NCBI GenBank assembly: GCA_947683425.1
Contig: CANTUQ010000081.1
Coordinates: 7,250,501-7,314,500, forward strand
DNA from: Excoecaria cochinchinensis
Taxonomy: Eukaryota; Streptophyta; Magnoliopsida; Malpighiales; Euphorbiaceae
DNA length: 64,000 nt
Reading direction: 5' to 3'
Position 1 is the first letter of the stretch; each line of letters begins with the position of its first letter. Below the pieces are notes generated by a model, which worked only from the letters and a program-made list of their open reading frames with translations, had not been told where the DNA came from and did no database searches. The position numbers and the translations under genes were made by a program. Of this stretch, positions 9,931 to 21,820 are shown piece after piece.

Positions 9931-10070
9931 TGGTAGAATACACTACTACTTTGCGGCAAGAGATCGCCTACTTCAACGCAACATTAAGAAGGTAAGGACT
10001 GCCTCAGGTATGCATTTCTTCCTTTCTCCTCTGAGTTTTAGCTCATCTAGACACTAGTGTACTAGTTTCC

Positions 10071-10087
10071 AAAAAATTAGGGGCAAC
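10071..10087 (+). other. Polypurine tract of T1
   Basis: The A/G-rich run AAAAAATTAGGGGCAAC stands immediately before the 3' LTR. The matching tracts in T2 (15092-15112, minus) and T3 (57776-57794) read AAAATTGGGGGCAAC. This is the plus-strand primer site for element DNA synthesis. Confidence 0.75.
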
Positions 10088-12499
10088 TATAGACACCGGG
10101 TCCTAAGGCAGTCTAGATCAGAGTTACCCAATGAAGAGATTAATATCTTCTTTCAGAAAAATGAATGAAAGTTGTGAATTTTTCATTCTCCGGTTTTACA
10201 AGGATTGTGGTTTTTTCTTGGTAACAGGAGATTTTGGCGAGTCCGAAAGATTTCATATTTTGAAAAATGGATTTTGTTCCACTGACGGGTAAACTATTAG
10301 TGGAGGGGATGCCCGTCGCTTGATGGATCTCTCCTCGCATGAGTGGTGGGGAGCGACACCCATTGCTCGCGTGTGGGACCTATCTCTCACGACGAGTGCC
10401 GGCTGTTGCTCACTTGAGGAGGTCATCTCTAGCATCGAGCGACACCCGTCTCTCATGCAAGAGATGCTCGTATCTCGCGAGAGACAGTCGTCTCTTAGAT
10501 TTTGTCCCTCACGAACGGCCCGTCGCCTAAAAGACTGTGGATACCACCTTTATAGACGCCCGTCGGTCATCTAGCAATGCCCGTCGGTCACTGATCTGTC
10601 ATTATTTGGGCGAGATTTTCTAGATTTTATTCCATATCTTCTAAATATATTTCAAGATTTCCAAATATTCCCTATATCTTTTCAAATATTTTTAAATCTT
10701 AGATTTGATTTTGAAAATATTCTGCAAATCATTCGGTTTTGATTTTGATTTAAGAAATCTTTTTCAAATTTAAATTCAAAATTTGAAATTATTTTATTGA
10801 TTTTCCTAAACCTACAAATAGGGGATGGATTTTCATTGTTCAGGGTTAGCAGTTTTGAACAAAAATAGTATTTAGTAATTTTCTTACAAAAAGTTTTCTT
10901 ACTTTCATTTTTTCGAAAAGTCGTCATCAAATATTCTTTCAATTTAGGCGAATCCGAGGGAACGACATTAATTCGTTTCTATCAGATCCAGCCATTTTAA
11001 CATTTAAAACTACTATCAAAACGTCGAGAAAGAAAAATATAATTTTCTTTTCTTGATTTGTTTTCTAAACATGTAGTAAAAAATCTTCTAAAAATCACAC
11101 ACCGCGGATCAATCCTTGTAGAACTTGAGGAACGAAAACCACATGACATTCATCTTTAAAGGTAATATTCCGAGGGTAAACATTTTGGATCGATTTCCTT
11201 TGTATTTAATAATTTTATTCTGATTTTACACGTTAAATCTTATTTTATTTAAACTAAAATAATTTTCTGTTTGAGTTGTTGTCTTTTCTGGATATGGATT
11301 GACCGACGGGCAGAGGATCCACCGACGGCTGTCGCTCACTCGATCGACAGGTCGTCGCGAGTTTCTACCTCCACTCGTCGGTCAACCCAGGGATGCCCGT
11401 TGCTTGCATTCCATGGGCAGTCCCTGGGCCTTTCCTTCTCCTTTTCCTCCCTTTCTTTGACCACTTATTTCCTTATTATTCTTGTGATAATTCTTCATGT
11501 TTTCTTTTACATAATTTATTTTGAGTCCATGGTTCTAGGTTAATTGTGGCGCTAACATGATTCTTATTTTTGTTAGTTTCATTGATTTATTTGGCGGATT
11601 TGGGTTGTAAAAATGGAGGACACTGCAATGATATGAGAATCTTCACTCGGTTCATTCTTTTACCCTTATCCTGTTTACCTTATGTATTGTTATTGTAAAT
11701 ATTATTTTCATTCCTCTAACATGAAAATGGTTTAATATTTATACTGATTGAATTGGGATTTTCATTAATAAATTAAGGACCAATGTCCTATTTTTTCATC
11801 AAATAACATTGACATTCCAAAATTATTTTTCATGCGTATGCATGTGAGGACCAATGTCCTCATCCTTAACGAGTATCCCAATTTATGTATGATTCGCACG
11901 CTATTTACAATGGGGGTTGTATTCCGCCCTAAGTTTTGTTATAATATATTTTCATATACTTTATTTTAATTTTTCTCCTATTTACCACTTTCCTTGTATG
12001 GCCAACTTGTGCTTTAATTAATTGCATTAAATTGAATGAGAAATGGGATAAAACTTTAAATTCAAAACTCAATTATAACTTTAAATCAAGGTATGAATAA
12101 ATGGGAAGTCCCGAACCTTCTCTGGTCTTAGGCCCAATGATGTTAGAGGACCATATCAATGTTTTACTGGGATGGGGTCTCCAAAATATCTCTTATCGCC
12201 CAAAAAGGCCCAATTTGCATAGTCCTAGGCTCCACGAGCTTAGAGGACCATCCCAATGTTCTATTGGGGTGGGGCCTCCAAAATATCTCTAGCTTGCCGA
12301 AAATTTAATACATATGCATTGTCTTAAGCTCACTAAGGCTAGACAACCTTTCCCAATGTTCGATTGGGTAGCGACTCCAAAAAACCTCCTTGTGGCCTAA
12401 AATAGACGTACTTGTAATTTCTTACAAGTTTTCACGAACCTCTCTCGAAAGTCCTAAAAGTGTGCTTTCAGGGCCTCCCGGGGTTCGGTGCGCATCACA
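10088..12499 (+). repeat. 3' LTR of Tat element T1
   Basis: About 2.4 kb. It starts TATAGACACCGGGTCC (family start TGTAGACACCGGGTCC, with the TG decayed to TA) and ends GGTTCGGTGCGCATCACA. The 5' third is rich in CCCGTCG-type motifs (10285-10590; 11299-11415). The 3' third (12120-12420) has about three tandem modules of roughly 100 bp, each with GTTAGAGGACC and a small hairpin (CCCAAT-GTTCT-ATTGGG at 12252-12268; CCCAAT-GTTCG-ATTGGG at 12352-12368). A weak TATA-like ACAAATAGGGG sits near 10814. The LTR abuts, tail to tail, the minus-strand LTR of T2. Confidence 0.85.
10285..10590. promoter_or_regulatory. CCCGTCG/GACGGGC motif cluster in the T1 LTR
   Basis: Repeated GCCCGTCG(G/C)T(C/T) words: TGACGGGTAAAC (10284), GATGCCCGTCGCTTGATGG (10307), ACGGCCCGTCGCC (10513), GCCCGTCGGTCATC (10559) and GCCCGTCGGTCACTG (10579). 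A second group lies at 11299-11415 (TGACCGACGGGCAG; ACTCGTCGGTCAACC; GATGCCCGTTGCTTGC). The same words surround the divergent ORF A/B promoter and recur in the GC-rich parts of the T2 and T3 LTRs. A regulatory role is inferred. Confidence 0.5.
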
Positions 12500-15091
12500 A
12501 TTGGGAAATATCATCTAGCCTCATTGAGTCTAAGACAGCGCATATGTGTCTATTTTCGATAATCAGAGACATTTTGGAATCCTCTTTCCAATAGAACATT
12601 GGAAAGATCCATCTAATCTCATGAAGCCTAAAATGATATATATACATTTATTTTGGGCAAGGTAGAGATATTTTGGAGTCCCCACCCCTATAGAACATTA
12701 GAATGGTTTGTCTAACCTCATGGAGCCTAAGATAATGCAACTTGGGCCTATTTTGGGCAACAATAGATAGTTTGGAATTCCCTGTCCAAGAGAACATTAG
12801 AAAGGTTCATCTAACCTCGTTGAGCCTAAGACCAAAGATGGTTCGTTGCTTCCCATTTATTCATACCTTGATTAAATTATAATTGAGTTTTTAATTTAAA
12901 CTGTCATTCCTTTTCTCATTCGATTAAATGAAGTAATTAGAGCGCATATCGACCACGTAATAAAAGCGATAAATAAAAGTAAGACTAAAATAAGATAAAT
13001 AAAAATACAATAAATTACAATAAAACTAGGGGCGAAATACAACCCGTAATATAAATTAAATGCGAATCATACATAAAATAGGGTATTTATTAAGGATGAG
13101 GACATTGGTCTTCGCATGCGTACTTAAGGAAAAAAGTGTTAGAGGTGACAGTTTATTTGGATGGAAAAACTAGGACATTCGTCCCATTTTATTAGAAAAA
13201 ATTCCAAATTAATTAATAGAAGTTATTTTTGTGATTTTGTTTTTAACGTGCACAAAATAAACAATTTTATTACGAATTACATGGCAAAATAAATGAAAGA
13301 AAAACAAATAAATAAAATAATACAAATAATAAGAATAAATGGTCGAATCAAACGAGCCTCCTAGATCTGCCTATTTGCTCACTGGAATGCCCAAACAAGG
13401 AAAATAAGTATTGGAATCCAAAACAAAAACAAAAAAATTAATGTTAGTTATTAAATGAAGAAAGTTAATCAATTAAACAAATAAAATGATAAATAATAAA
13501 TTAAAATAAATGAAAAAATGCATTATGAATGACAAATAAATTAAATGACATGATAGAAACAAATAAATCAACAAATTAATAGATTAATACATAAAAACAT
13601 GAAATAATAATAATAATGATAATAAACAAGCACAAATGAGATCATTCTTAATAATTAAATCAAGAAAAATCAATTAAATATAAAACGAAATAGAATAAAA
13701 TACATCATAAATAACAAATAAAATTAAAAGAAATGATGAAATAAATAAAACAACACATTAATGAATTAATACATAAAAACATAAAATAATAATAATGATA
13801 ATAATAATAAAAAATAATAATAAGTAAATAAATAATAATAATAATAATAATGAAAAATAATTATAATAAATAATAATGGTAAGTAAAAGAAGAATGAATA
13901 ATCAAATAAACAAAAAAGAACAAAGAAAAATGTAAAAATGTTAAATCTATATCTAAAATAACATAAAATAAATAAATAAATAATAAATATAAAGATGTAC
14001 ATGATGATTAATTAAATATGATCAAAAATAAATAAATAAATAAATAAAAAATAAGGGATCGACCCTAAAATGTTTACCCTCAGAATTCGGATTCAATGGA
14101 GGGAAAATTATGATTGATTTATTTTACAAAATTAGAATTGAAGATAATAAAAATTATAATTTTATTTCAAGAAATAAATTGCTTAAAAATGATGAAAGAA
14201 AATAAAAATTCTCAAAAATAAAAAATGAATTTTTTTGTCTAAATAATGATTATTGATTAAAAAATTAATTTTTATTTGAAGAAAAAATAAAAAAACAATA
14301 AAAGAAAAATAAAAATTCTCAAGAACAAAGAATTATTTTCTTTATTTCAAGGAAAACAATTGCTCAAAAAAATAAATAAAAATCTCAAGAACAAAGAATC
14401 ATTTGTCATTGTCTCAAGAAAAATTATTCATTAAAAAAATTGAATTTTTTAATTTTAAGAAATTTTTATTTTGGAGGAGAAAATCTAAAAAAGATGTGGA
14501 GAGAATTTTGTTGAATAAAAGAAGAAGAGAAAATAATTTTTTTTACCCTAAAAAAATTCTCCTCTCTTTCTCTTTCTAAATTTTTCTATTTATATGATAA
14601 AAGATGGAAAAATTGAACTAATTTAGGAAAAAACCCTTAATTAATTCAAATATTCCTTATCTATATTTTAAAAATGGAAAAAATCATGAAAATCCATAAA
14701 AATTGGGATAAAAAATCATTTTGGGGCAAAAATCCTGAAAAAGTCCAAAAATCAGATTTTCGGCGGACTTGGGCTGACTGGTCACGCGACGCCCGTCGGT
14801 GGGAGTGCGGAGCATCTGCTGGGTGACCGCTGTGTGCACGAGCGTGCGAGGCACGCTGCCAATGCAGCCGACGGCCAATTTTTTTTTTTCAAATTTGACT
14901 AAAACACTATAATTCTAAACTCCTTTTTTATTTTTTATTTTTTTAAAATTTTTATTTTTATTTAATTTTTTTTTGTTCTAAAAAGCAATGTTTACGAGGA
15001 AATCATCACTTCAAACCTTTTTGCCTGTGAACAGGTGCTAATCATCACTGGGTAACCCTGATCTAGGCTGTCTCAAGACCCGGTGTCTACA
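12500..15091 (-). repeat. 3' LTR of T2, 3'-truncated
   Basis: On the minus strand it begins TGTAGACACCGGGTC (from 15091) and runs about 2.6 kb to 12500, where ~120 bp of the family's LTR end are missing. It contains a GC-rich stretch with GACGCCCGTCGGTGGG (14789-14804) about 200 bp upstream of a TATA box (ATATAAATAG, 14595 to 14586), a very AT-rich middle (13400-14300, AATAAATAAATA runs), and the hairpin modules at 12500-12840, including the 9-bp stem CTTTCCAAT/ATTGGAAAG at 12584-12606. Promoter and hairpins are inferred from pattern. Confidence 0.85.
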
Positions 15092-15112
15092 GTTGCCCCC
15101 AATTTTGGGGAA
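15092..15112 (-). other. Polypurine tract of T2
   Basis: On the minus strand TTCCCCAAAATTGGGGGCAAC immediately precedes the LTR start TGTAGACACCGGG. It matches the T3 tract at 57776-57794. Confidence 0.75.
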
Positions 15113-15339
15113 GCTAATGCATGGGTGCCTAGGTGAGCTAAAATTCATAGAAGAAGGAAAGAAGTGCGTACCTGAAGCAGTCCATACCTTTTCGTTGTGT
15201 TGAAGGTCGCGGCAGGTTGGATTAATGCCCATTTGCTGACGTGCTGAGCCATTCTCTTGGTGGTTGATTGTTGTCTTTTAATTTGGTGTTGAATGGATGT
15301 CCCCTGAAGGGCTGGTTGTTCCCTGGAGAACTATTTGTA

Positions 15340-16170
15340 GAATATCATCCTTGAGTCGCACCGAGTCGTTATCTAAACTACAAAGTGTGGGTGCCATCCT
15401 CAAATGGCGATGCGCCGATTCTGCTCCAGACTTACAAAACGCGAGAATTGTCCTCCTAGACTGCAGTGAGCCTGCTTCAGACTTACAAAGTGCAGGGGCC
15501 ATCCTTAGATGTTGATGCACCGAGTCTGCTCCAGGCTTACAAAATGCGGGAATTGTCCTTCTGGACTGCACCGAGCCTGCTCCGGACTTACAAAGTGTGG
15601 GGACCATCCTCAGATGGTGATGCGCCGAGTCTACTCCAGACTTACAAAGTGTGGGTGCCATCTTCAAATGGCAATGCGCCGAGTCTACTCCAGACTTACA
15701 CAAAATGAGGGTTATTCTCTTGAACTGCACCGAGTCTGCTTAAGACATCCAAAGTGCAGAAAATGTCCTCCTAGACTGCACCGAGTCTGCTACAGAATTC
15801 CAAAGTGCGAGAGCCATGGTGATGCGCCGAGTCTGCTCCAGACTTACAAAATGTGAGAAATGTCCTCCTGGACTGCACCAAGTCTGCTCCAGACTTACAA
15901 AGTGCGGACATCCTTGAAACTCACTGAGAGACTTTGATGCTCACTGAGAGACTTTGATGCTCACTGAGAGACTTTGATTTCTCACTGAGAGGCTTTAATG
16001 CTCACTGAGAGACTTTGATGCTTGCTGAGAGACTTTGATTTTGATCCTCCTGAGAGGAAATTAGATTTGAGCCTCCTCAGAGGAATTTAGATTTGAGCCT
16101 CCTCAGAGAAAATGAGATTTGAGCCTCCTCAGAGGAAATTAGATTTTAGCCTCCTCGGAGGAAATTAGAT
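15340..16170 (-). repeat. Palindrome-rich tandem arrays upstream of the T2 PPT
   Basis: Three successive arrays. (1) 15340-15905: about nine alternating 50-60-bp units built on CACCGAGTCTGCTCCAGACTT; its core AGTCTG-CTC-CAGACT is a perfect 6-bp stem. (2) 15915-16040: six 20-bp copies of TCACTGAGAGACTTTGATGC. (3) 16040-16170: about five 27-bp copies of GAGCCTCCTCAGAGGAAATT. T3 carries the counterpart in plus orientation at 57085-57660. ORFs across these arrays are only translations of repeats. Confidence 0.85.
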
Positions 16171-18559
16171 TTGAGCTTGGCCCGTAGGCGAATGGGTTTC
16201 AATGCCTTTGGTGTCTATTAAAATGATTTTTTTTGTTTTGTTTTTTTTTTGTAAATTTTTGGGATTTTCACATTTTGAATGTATTTGAATTTTTGCAATA
16301 TGTTGGATTTTCAAGGCCTTGAAAATGTCTTCTTCTTTTTTTTTTTTTGTTTGGCTTTGTTTTGTTAAGAATTTGTGTTCTTTGCACATTTAAGTTTGGA
16401 TTTTTGTACACTTATTGTGTTGTATGTGTAAGCATACATCTTATGATAGAGAAACTTACCTGATTGCCCCCGGTATGGTGTGCATGAATAGGCTTGCTCT
16501 TTTAAATGTCCTCCTTGGCGCTGGTCTGCAGGACTCCTTTTCCGTGAGGACTTTATCTTTATCTGATTTTCTAGCATAGATGAGCGCTGATATTGAGTTG
16601 AAATTGTACCTCGGCCCACTTTTACATCTAATTACCTCCAACTAAAGTACGTGTGGGTAGTCCAGTTTCTCAATGAATCTTCTTTTCAGCAGATTTGTGT
16701 GATTCTGTATTGCCCTCAGCATGGGTGCCTTAAAAGGCTTGTTCTTCTGGGTGTTCCCCCTTTGTACAGGCTCCCATGATTTTATGCCGGATATAGTGGC
16801 TGACAATGTTGAGCTAAATCTATCTCTGGGATCATCTTTGCCCATGAAGTCTATTCAAACCTTTCCCTCAGAGTTATGTATACAACAATATATACAAAAG
16901 ATTGTGTGTGTGTATGGAGTTATGCGTGAAATATATACACAAAGCTATATACATACAACACATGCCTGGGATTAATGTACAAAAATTATGTATACACAAC
17001 TATACATGTAAAGGATTAAATGCATGTGATATGTGCATACTAAACATGTATAAAGAATTATGCGTTACATGTATGCCGAAATTAGGTGCACGAAATGTGC
17101 GTGGAGAATTGCATATGCAAGATTTATACAAAGTTCATGCATATGTGAATGCATGTTGGGCATCCTTAAAGGCTATGCATGTGTAAAGTTATGCAACGAG
17201 ATATGCAAAAGATTGTACATGCGGGATGCACTTGATATGCAAAAATAGATAGACCACATCCTAGGTGGTTAAAGGATTTGTTAAGGGTACTGCTCATACT
17301 GTCCAATGCCCCCAAGGATCTAGAAGGGTGTCGTCTTGGCTTAGGAAGTCTGACCCATAATCCTTTCAGAGAAAACTGTCCTGTGTGCATCTTTGCCCCC
17401 CGGTCAACGAGCATACGCCTTTTGCCATGAGTGGTACAGCGCCTTACCCCCAGGACTCTGACTCATGTCCTTAATTATGCACCATCTGCCTAAAGGAAAG
17501 TTATTCGGAGTAATGCCGCCTTATCGTTCCAGGCATTGGAAGTCATTGTTTTAAAGGTAGTGCATCCCTTGTGGATTTTCACACAAGCTTTTCTTTACGA
17601 GAAATGTGTCCTTTTGTGGATTTTCATATAACCCTGTGCCTAATTTTTGCCTGGAATGAACCCAACCCACTCTAGCAGTTTTTATTCATTTATTTTTTTG
17701 TAGGACGAACTGCCTGTTTCTAGGTTTTCACCCTACCCTTTGGCCTAACTTTTGCTTAGAAAGCCAATTACAGTTTTCATCTCTAACGTTTTTTTTATGG
17801 TATGGCTATAAGAAAAGTTGAAGCTACTATCAGAGCCCCCTCCTAGGGTAATCGGAAGTTATTCAATGGGGCACTTCCTTCCCATATAGCAGTTGTATTC
17901 CTCTCCCTCTCCTGATGAAAGTGTTGCTAAATTAGGCAAGGTGGTGGATGATGACATCAGCTTCATATGCTCCCGACTCCCCCTTTTGCTGTGACTCTGG
18001 ATGGTTCTTCGGGATGTGTCCCATTGTGTGGGCTTCATGAGGCTACCTTTTATATTACCGCCCGTTGTGCTCAAAAGTTTGGGGAGTCAAGATGTAGTGA
18101 GGCATCCTCTATCTATCCAAGCTGGCACCTTATCCTCGGCCTTCACCACTAGGTACCATAGCCTCTCGACATAGCTTCCCGTAAATACTGTTACACCACA
18201 GATTGGAGATCGCACCTTTGCTTCTTACGATGACCCATAAGAGGTGGGTGCTTAGTCTCGTAGTTGATAACAAGACCCATCAACTTAGACATCTGGCCGG
18301 TGAGACCAGTAGTAGAGTGTAGTCATTTAGATTTCATACATTCAATGAAGAATAGTGTTTCCCTTTTTATAAAAGAATTAGAAAATAATGATCATATGAG
18401 TTGAATTGTTATCATTTCATGTATTTGCAAAGATTGTGTACATTTTAGTATAATTTCTCTATACATGATCATTATCTAACATCGATTAAAAATGCAAAAC
18501 TACATATATTCTCATAGTAGACCTTATAAGCATATAACTCCTGTCTCCATTCAACCCTC
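16171..18559 (-). other. Non-coding 3' spacer of T2
   Basis: No gene seen. 16200-16400 is T-rich; 16870-17240 is a field of diverged ~45-55-bp units rich in TATGCATGTG/ACATGTAT words; 17280-17740 matches T3 56400-56880 in inverse orientation (phrases such as AAGCTAGTGTGAAAATCC); 17860-18330 matches T1 4440-4860, and 18340-18559 matches T1 4130-4440. T1 differs by having ORFs A and B where T2 has the 16400-17500 stretch. Confidence 0.65.
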
Positions 18560-19440
18560 TCGGGTTTTCTTGATTGGACATTTTCTCTCGAGCCTCTAAT
18601 TTTTGCCCAGGGTGCCTTTTTTCGGTTTTCACCCTGACGAGGCACCCATTTTTAGTATGGCCGCCTTTTTTCGATTTTTGACTCGCGGGGCTTTTATTCT
18701 CTTATTTTGATTTTTAGTCTTAGCCATGGAACTTCTTGGGTCTGTCGATGTTGATCGGTTCTTTGAAGTCATCTCCGTCGTTGTCTGTTGCTGCTCCCTT
18801 AGATAACAATCTCTTAAGAACAAAAGGACCTTCCCATGTTGGCTTGAATTTACTCCGTATGTCCGGAATACCTGGTCTCATTTGCTTAAAGACTGAATCT
18901 CCCTCTTTCAGTGGATGCTTTCTGACCTTCTTTCCAAATGATTGATCAAGTCTTTTCTAATAGATCTATTTGCGATAATAAGCCTGCCACCTGTTCTGGT
19001 CTAATGTGTTCAACTGCTACAATCGTTGCTGAGCCCAATTAACTTCTAGAATCTGAGCTTCCATAGCTACCCTTAAAGACTTGAGCTCCACTTTAATAGG
19101 CAATACTGCTTTCATCCCATACACAAAAGAATAAGGTGTGGCTTCTATAGAAGTTTTGACAGTGGTTCTATAGTCCCATAGCGCGAAAGGCAACTTCTCT
19201 GCCCAATCCCTGTAGTTCTGAACCATCTTGGATAGGATCTTCTTGACGTTGTTACTAGCCGCTTTAACAACCCTATTAGCTTGCAGGCGATATGAAGAAG
19301 ACTTATGATGCTCAAAGCCATACTTCTAGGGTATCTTCCTGGTTTCAGCTATAAACTGCACCCTGTTATCAAACATGAAGTGGTGCGGAAGACCGTATCA
19401 AATTCTTCTCAATGGACTTTGCCATATCTACATATCAATT
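18560..19440 (-). pseudogene. T2 integrase remnant
   Basis: Minus-strand copy of the integrase core and C-terminus: YGLPHH (about 19355), HHKSSSYRLQANRV (about 19300), then an open stretch at 19226-19017 (MVQNYRDWAEKLPFALWDY, YSFVYGMKAVLP), then a basic tail with stops to about 18560. The catalytic second Asp survives in FDN, but the glutamate position reads Lys (VVKAA where T1 has AVEAT), so the active site is lost. Useful for confirming T1's frame: here Trp is retained in ALWDYRTT where T1 has a TAG. The N-terminal zinc domain is missing because of the deletion at about 19440-19475. Confidence 0.82.
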
Positions 19441-19474
19441 TCTTCCTTTCTTTTTTTTCGAATTTTTTTTTTAG

Positions 19475-20241
19475 ACAAGCTTTGTTCAAATCCTAGTACT
19501 TTAAAGATACACTCACTTCTCTTCTTGACTATTGGGACAACGCTGACCAATCAAGTCGGGTGTTGTACTTCAATAAGAAATTTGGCCTCAATATTGCTTG
19601 TGGATCTCTTCTTTAAACTTTCCTGCCCATTTTGGCCTTAATTTTTTGAGCTTCTGCTTGACTGCTCTATAATCGGGGTATGTCGGGATAGCGTGTTCGA
19701 CGATTTCATGATCAACTCATGGCATGTCTTCGCAGGTCCACGCAAAGACTTTTTCATGTTTTTTCTTTTTTGTTTTATTCTCTCAAATTTTAATCTCTCT
19801 TCATGAGTTACATCAAATGCTAGCAAAATTTCCTTTGGGTTTTCAAAAGTTCTGAGATCAAATGGAGTAGCAACAATTGAATCAATGTAAAATATGAATG
19901 AGTCATGCTCATAATTATGCATAGTAAAATTATAAGAAATATCACACGAATAAGAAAAACCATTTATTTTATTAATGAAACAAGAATTGAAAGCATCATT
20001 ATCAAATAGTTCCAAAAGAAAAAGAATATCTAAATAACTATCATCTTCCTTTCTCGCCAACATAGATGTCGTAGCTGATGGCTCATTGTCATCCTTAGGA
20101 ACCGTCTTTCCTTCTCACTTAGGCACTTTATCTGTCTTACTCTTTCCCTTTCGCTTTTTTGGGTCAGAGATCAGTTTGGAATCAATCAGATCTTGAATAG
20201 CATGTCTCAAGGTCTTGCAATTATCTGTGGTATGCCTTTCC
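19475..20241 (-). pseudogene. T2 gag C-terminus to RT N-terminus
   Basis: From 20241 down: RHTTDNCKTLRHAIQDLIDS, the typical gag tail of Tat elements, a Lys-rich linker with a stop, then an open frame (20063-19638) covering the pol N-terminal region: INKINGFSYSCDISYN, YIDSIVATPFDLRTFENPKE, FDVTHEERLKFERIKQ. It ends with the RT start (FLIEVQHPT; DLNKAC at about 19475-19491), where RT is cut off by an A-rich junction. No protease active-site triad is recognisable. The upper end is the boundary with the truncated Tekay LTR. Confidence 0.8.
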
Positions 20242-21820
20242 CTTCATACATTTGCAATAGCACACAACTATTTACTTCACTTATATACTCATAGCATTTC
20301 CAATCCCTTTCTTTCATAGTTAATAATCACATATATGATTGCATTCAAAAGTCATCACGTTTATGCAAATATACATTACTTTATACTCACATAACACTTA
20401 CTCATAATGTCCTTCATTACAGCTTAAAGCCTTGCCATTTAGAAGTCCAAACACATTAGGATTATATTGCCAAAACAGGGTAGGTCACGGTCATAATGAA
20501 TTTCATTGTCACCGTGACATATTGAAGTTCAAAACAGAATGCAAATTGGGGACAGGTCACGGTCACAATCAATTTCATTGTCACCGTGACATGTTCCCAA
20601 CTCTCGGCAGAACGCAACTTGAGGGTATGTCACGGTCACAATGAATTTCATTGTCACCATGACATATCCACACTTTGCAAAACAGAATGCTCTCCTGGGT
20701 ACCTCACGGTCACAATGAATTTCATTGTCACCGTGACATACCAAAATTCATTAGGAAGAATTCAACTCATGCACACCTCACGGTCACAATCAATTTGATT
20801 GTCACCGTGACCTATGCAAAAACACCATAACATAGCTGTGTTTTGTCACTAGCATAGCTGTGCTTTCCAGTCCAATTCTTCCTTCTCATTAAGACTTCAA
20901 AACTCATTCTCACATTTGGCAATCAACCCAAAAACATCAACCACTTACTCATTTAGCACATACCTGATTTTCCCTTCTTGTTTTGGCATTCAAAAATAGC
21001 ACAAATCATAATTATTTTCAGTCAACTTTATCATAAAGCATGTTACTACAACAATCATATAACCTAGCATCACATAATTCATGCATAACCCTCAATTGGA
21101 CATACACATATAGTTTATTCCAAATCATACAATTATGCAATTAGGGTTTGTTCCCAAACCTTATCGCCTTAGCCCCTAATCTCGACGGACGCTCGGCTCT
21201 CCGATTACAGCTTTTCCCTTATCTCTCTTCACTTCTTTTGCTATCAATACAACACAAATGCTCAAGCTCAAACTCAATCTAATAATATCCCATCCAAACC
21301 AACTCAACCAAGAAGAAAGAGTAGAAGATGAGAATATGCATGCATAACCACTTACCTTTGGGTTTGCCCTTAATTCTTACTTCAATTCTACAAGCACACA
21401 CACTCACTCACCAACTCTCCTCTTCACTCACAGAAAGAAGAAGAAGAACATAATCAAAGTACAGAAAAGCGAGAGAGAGGAACCGAACCACACTCACCTC
21501 TCAACTCCCTAAACATTTGCATGCATAAGTGGAGGTGGCATCCTCACAATGAGCCACACGGAACCCACTTCAGAAAACTTGCCTCCACCAACTATTTCTT
21601 ACTTTATTTTATTCTTAATTAACCCTCCATTAAACTAATTAATCAGCCTTTAACTCATGCTTATTACAATCATATATAATTACCATTTAATCCCTTAACT
21701 ATTCTTCTTTCTTTTAATTAAGTCCTGCCTTCATTTCAATCTAGTCCAAAACTCACATTCAATTCACACACACATGCCAATTTAAGTTAGTTCTTTTAGG
21801 GTACAAGTCCGGCCATGACA
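20242..21820 (-). repeat. Truncated 3' LTR of the Tekay element
   Basis: Homologous base for base with 27427-29005; on the minus strand it starts TGTCATGGCCGGACTTGTACC at 21820. It is cut at 20242 (CTTCATACATTTGC). It holds a five-unit palindrome array (20484-20811) and leader-like text with purine runs near 21430-21480. Confidence 0.9.
20484..20811. repeat. Five-unit palindrome array in the Tekay 3' LTR
   Basis: Five copies of a ~35-bp near-palindrome, left arm TCACGGTCACAATGAA and right arm TTCATTGTCACCGTGA (one mismatch per stem), at 20484-20518, 20556-20590, 20629-20663, 20703-20737 and 20777-20811, spaced about 73 bp. The linkers share phrases such as AAACAGAATGC. The other LTR has the same array at 27669-27996. 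Confidence 0.9.

Larger units (their letters stand above)
942..12499 (+). mobile_element. Ty3/gypsy Tat-lineage element T1, 5'-truncated
   Basis: One element reading left to right: partial RT, RNase H, archaeal-like RNase H (aRNH), integrase, 3' spacer, antisense ORF A, divergent promoter, sense ORF B, 90-bp tandem array, PPT and a 3' LTR. RT, RNase H, aRNH and IN in that order is the hallmark of the Tat/Ogre lineage. The 5' LTR, primer site, gag and protease are absent: the sequence starts at about RT position 1 directly beside a different LTR-like fragment. The interior 3' spacer (4146-5060) is homologous to T2 (about 17640-18560, minus strand) and T3 (about 55920-56640), so all three belong to one family, but only T1 and T4 carry ORFs A and B. 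Confidence 0.85.

Noticed and set aside
12486..12515. Assembly error at the LTR junction
   Set aside because: Possible, but the break is a simple truncation of a known LTR end; kept as a caveat in the finding rather than a claim.
15278..15730. 150-residue Cys/Ser-rich ORF
   Set aside because: Reads through the palindrome array; repeats in the protein mirror DNA repeats.
20484..20811. Regularly spaced palindromes resembling a CRISPR array
   Set aside because: Plant LTR context, palindromic units with conserved linkers, identical array in the partner LTR; no cas genes.
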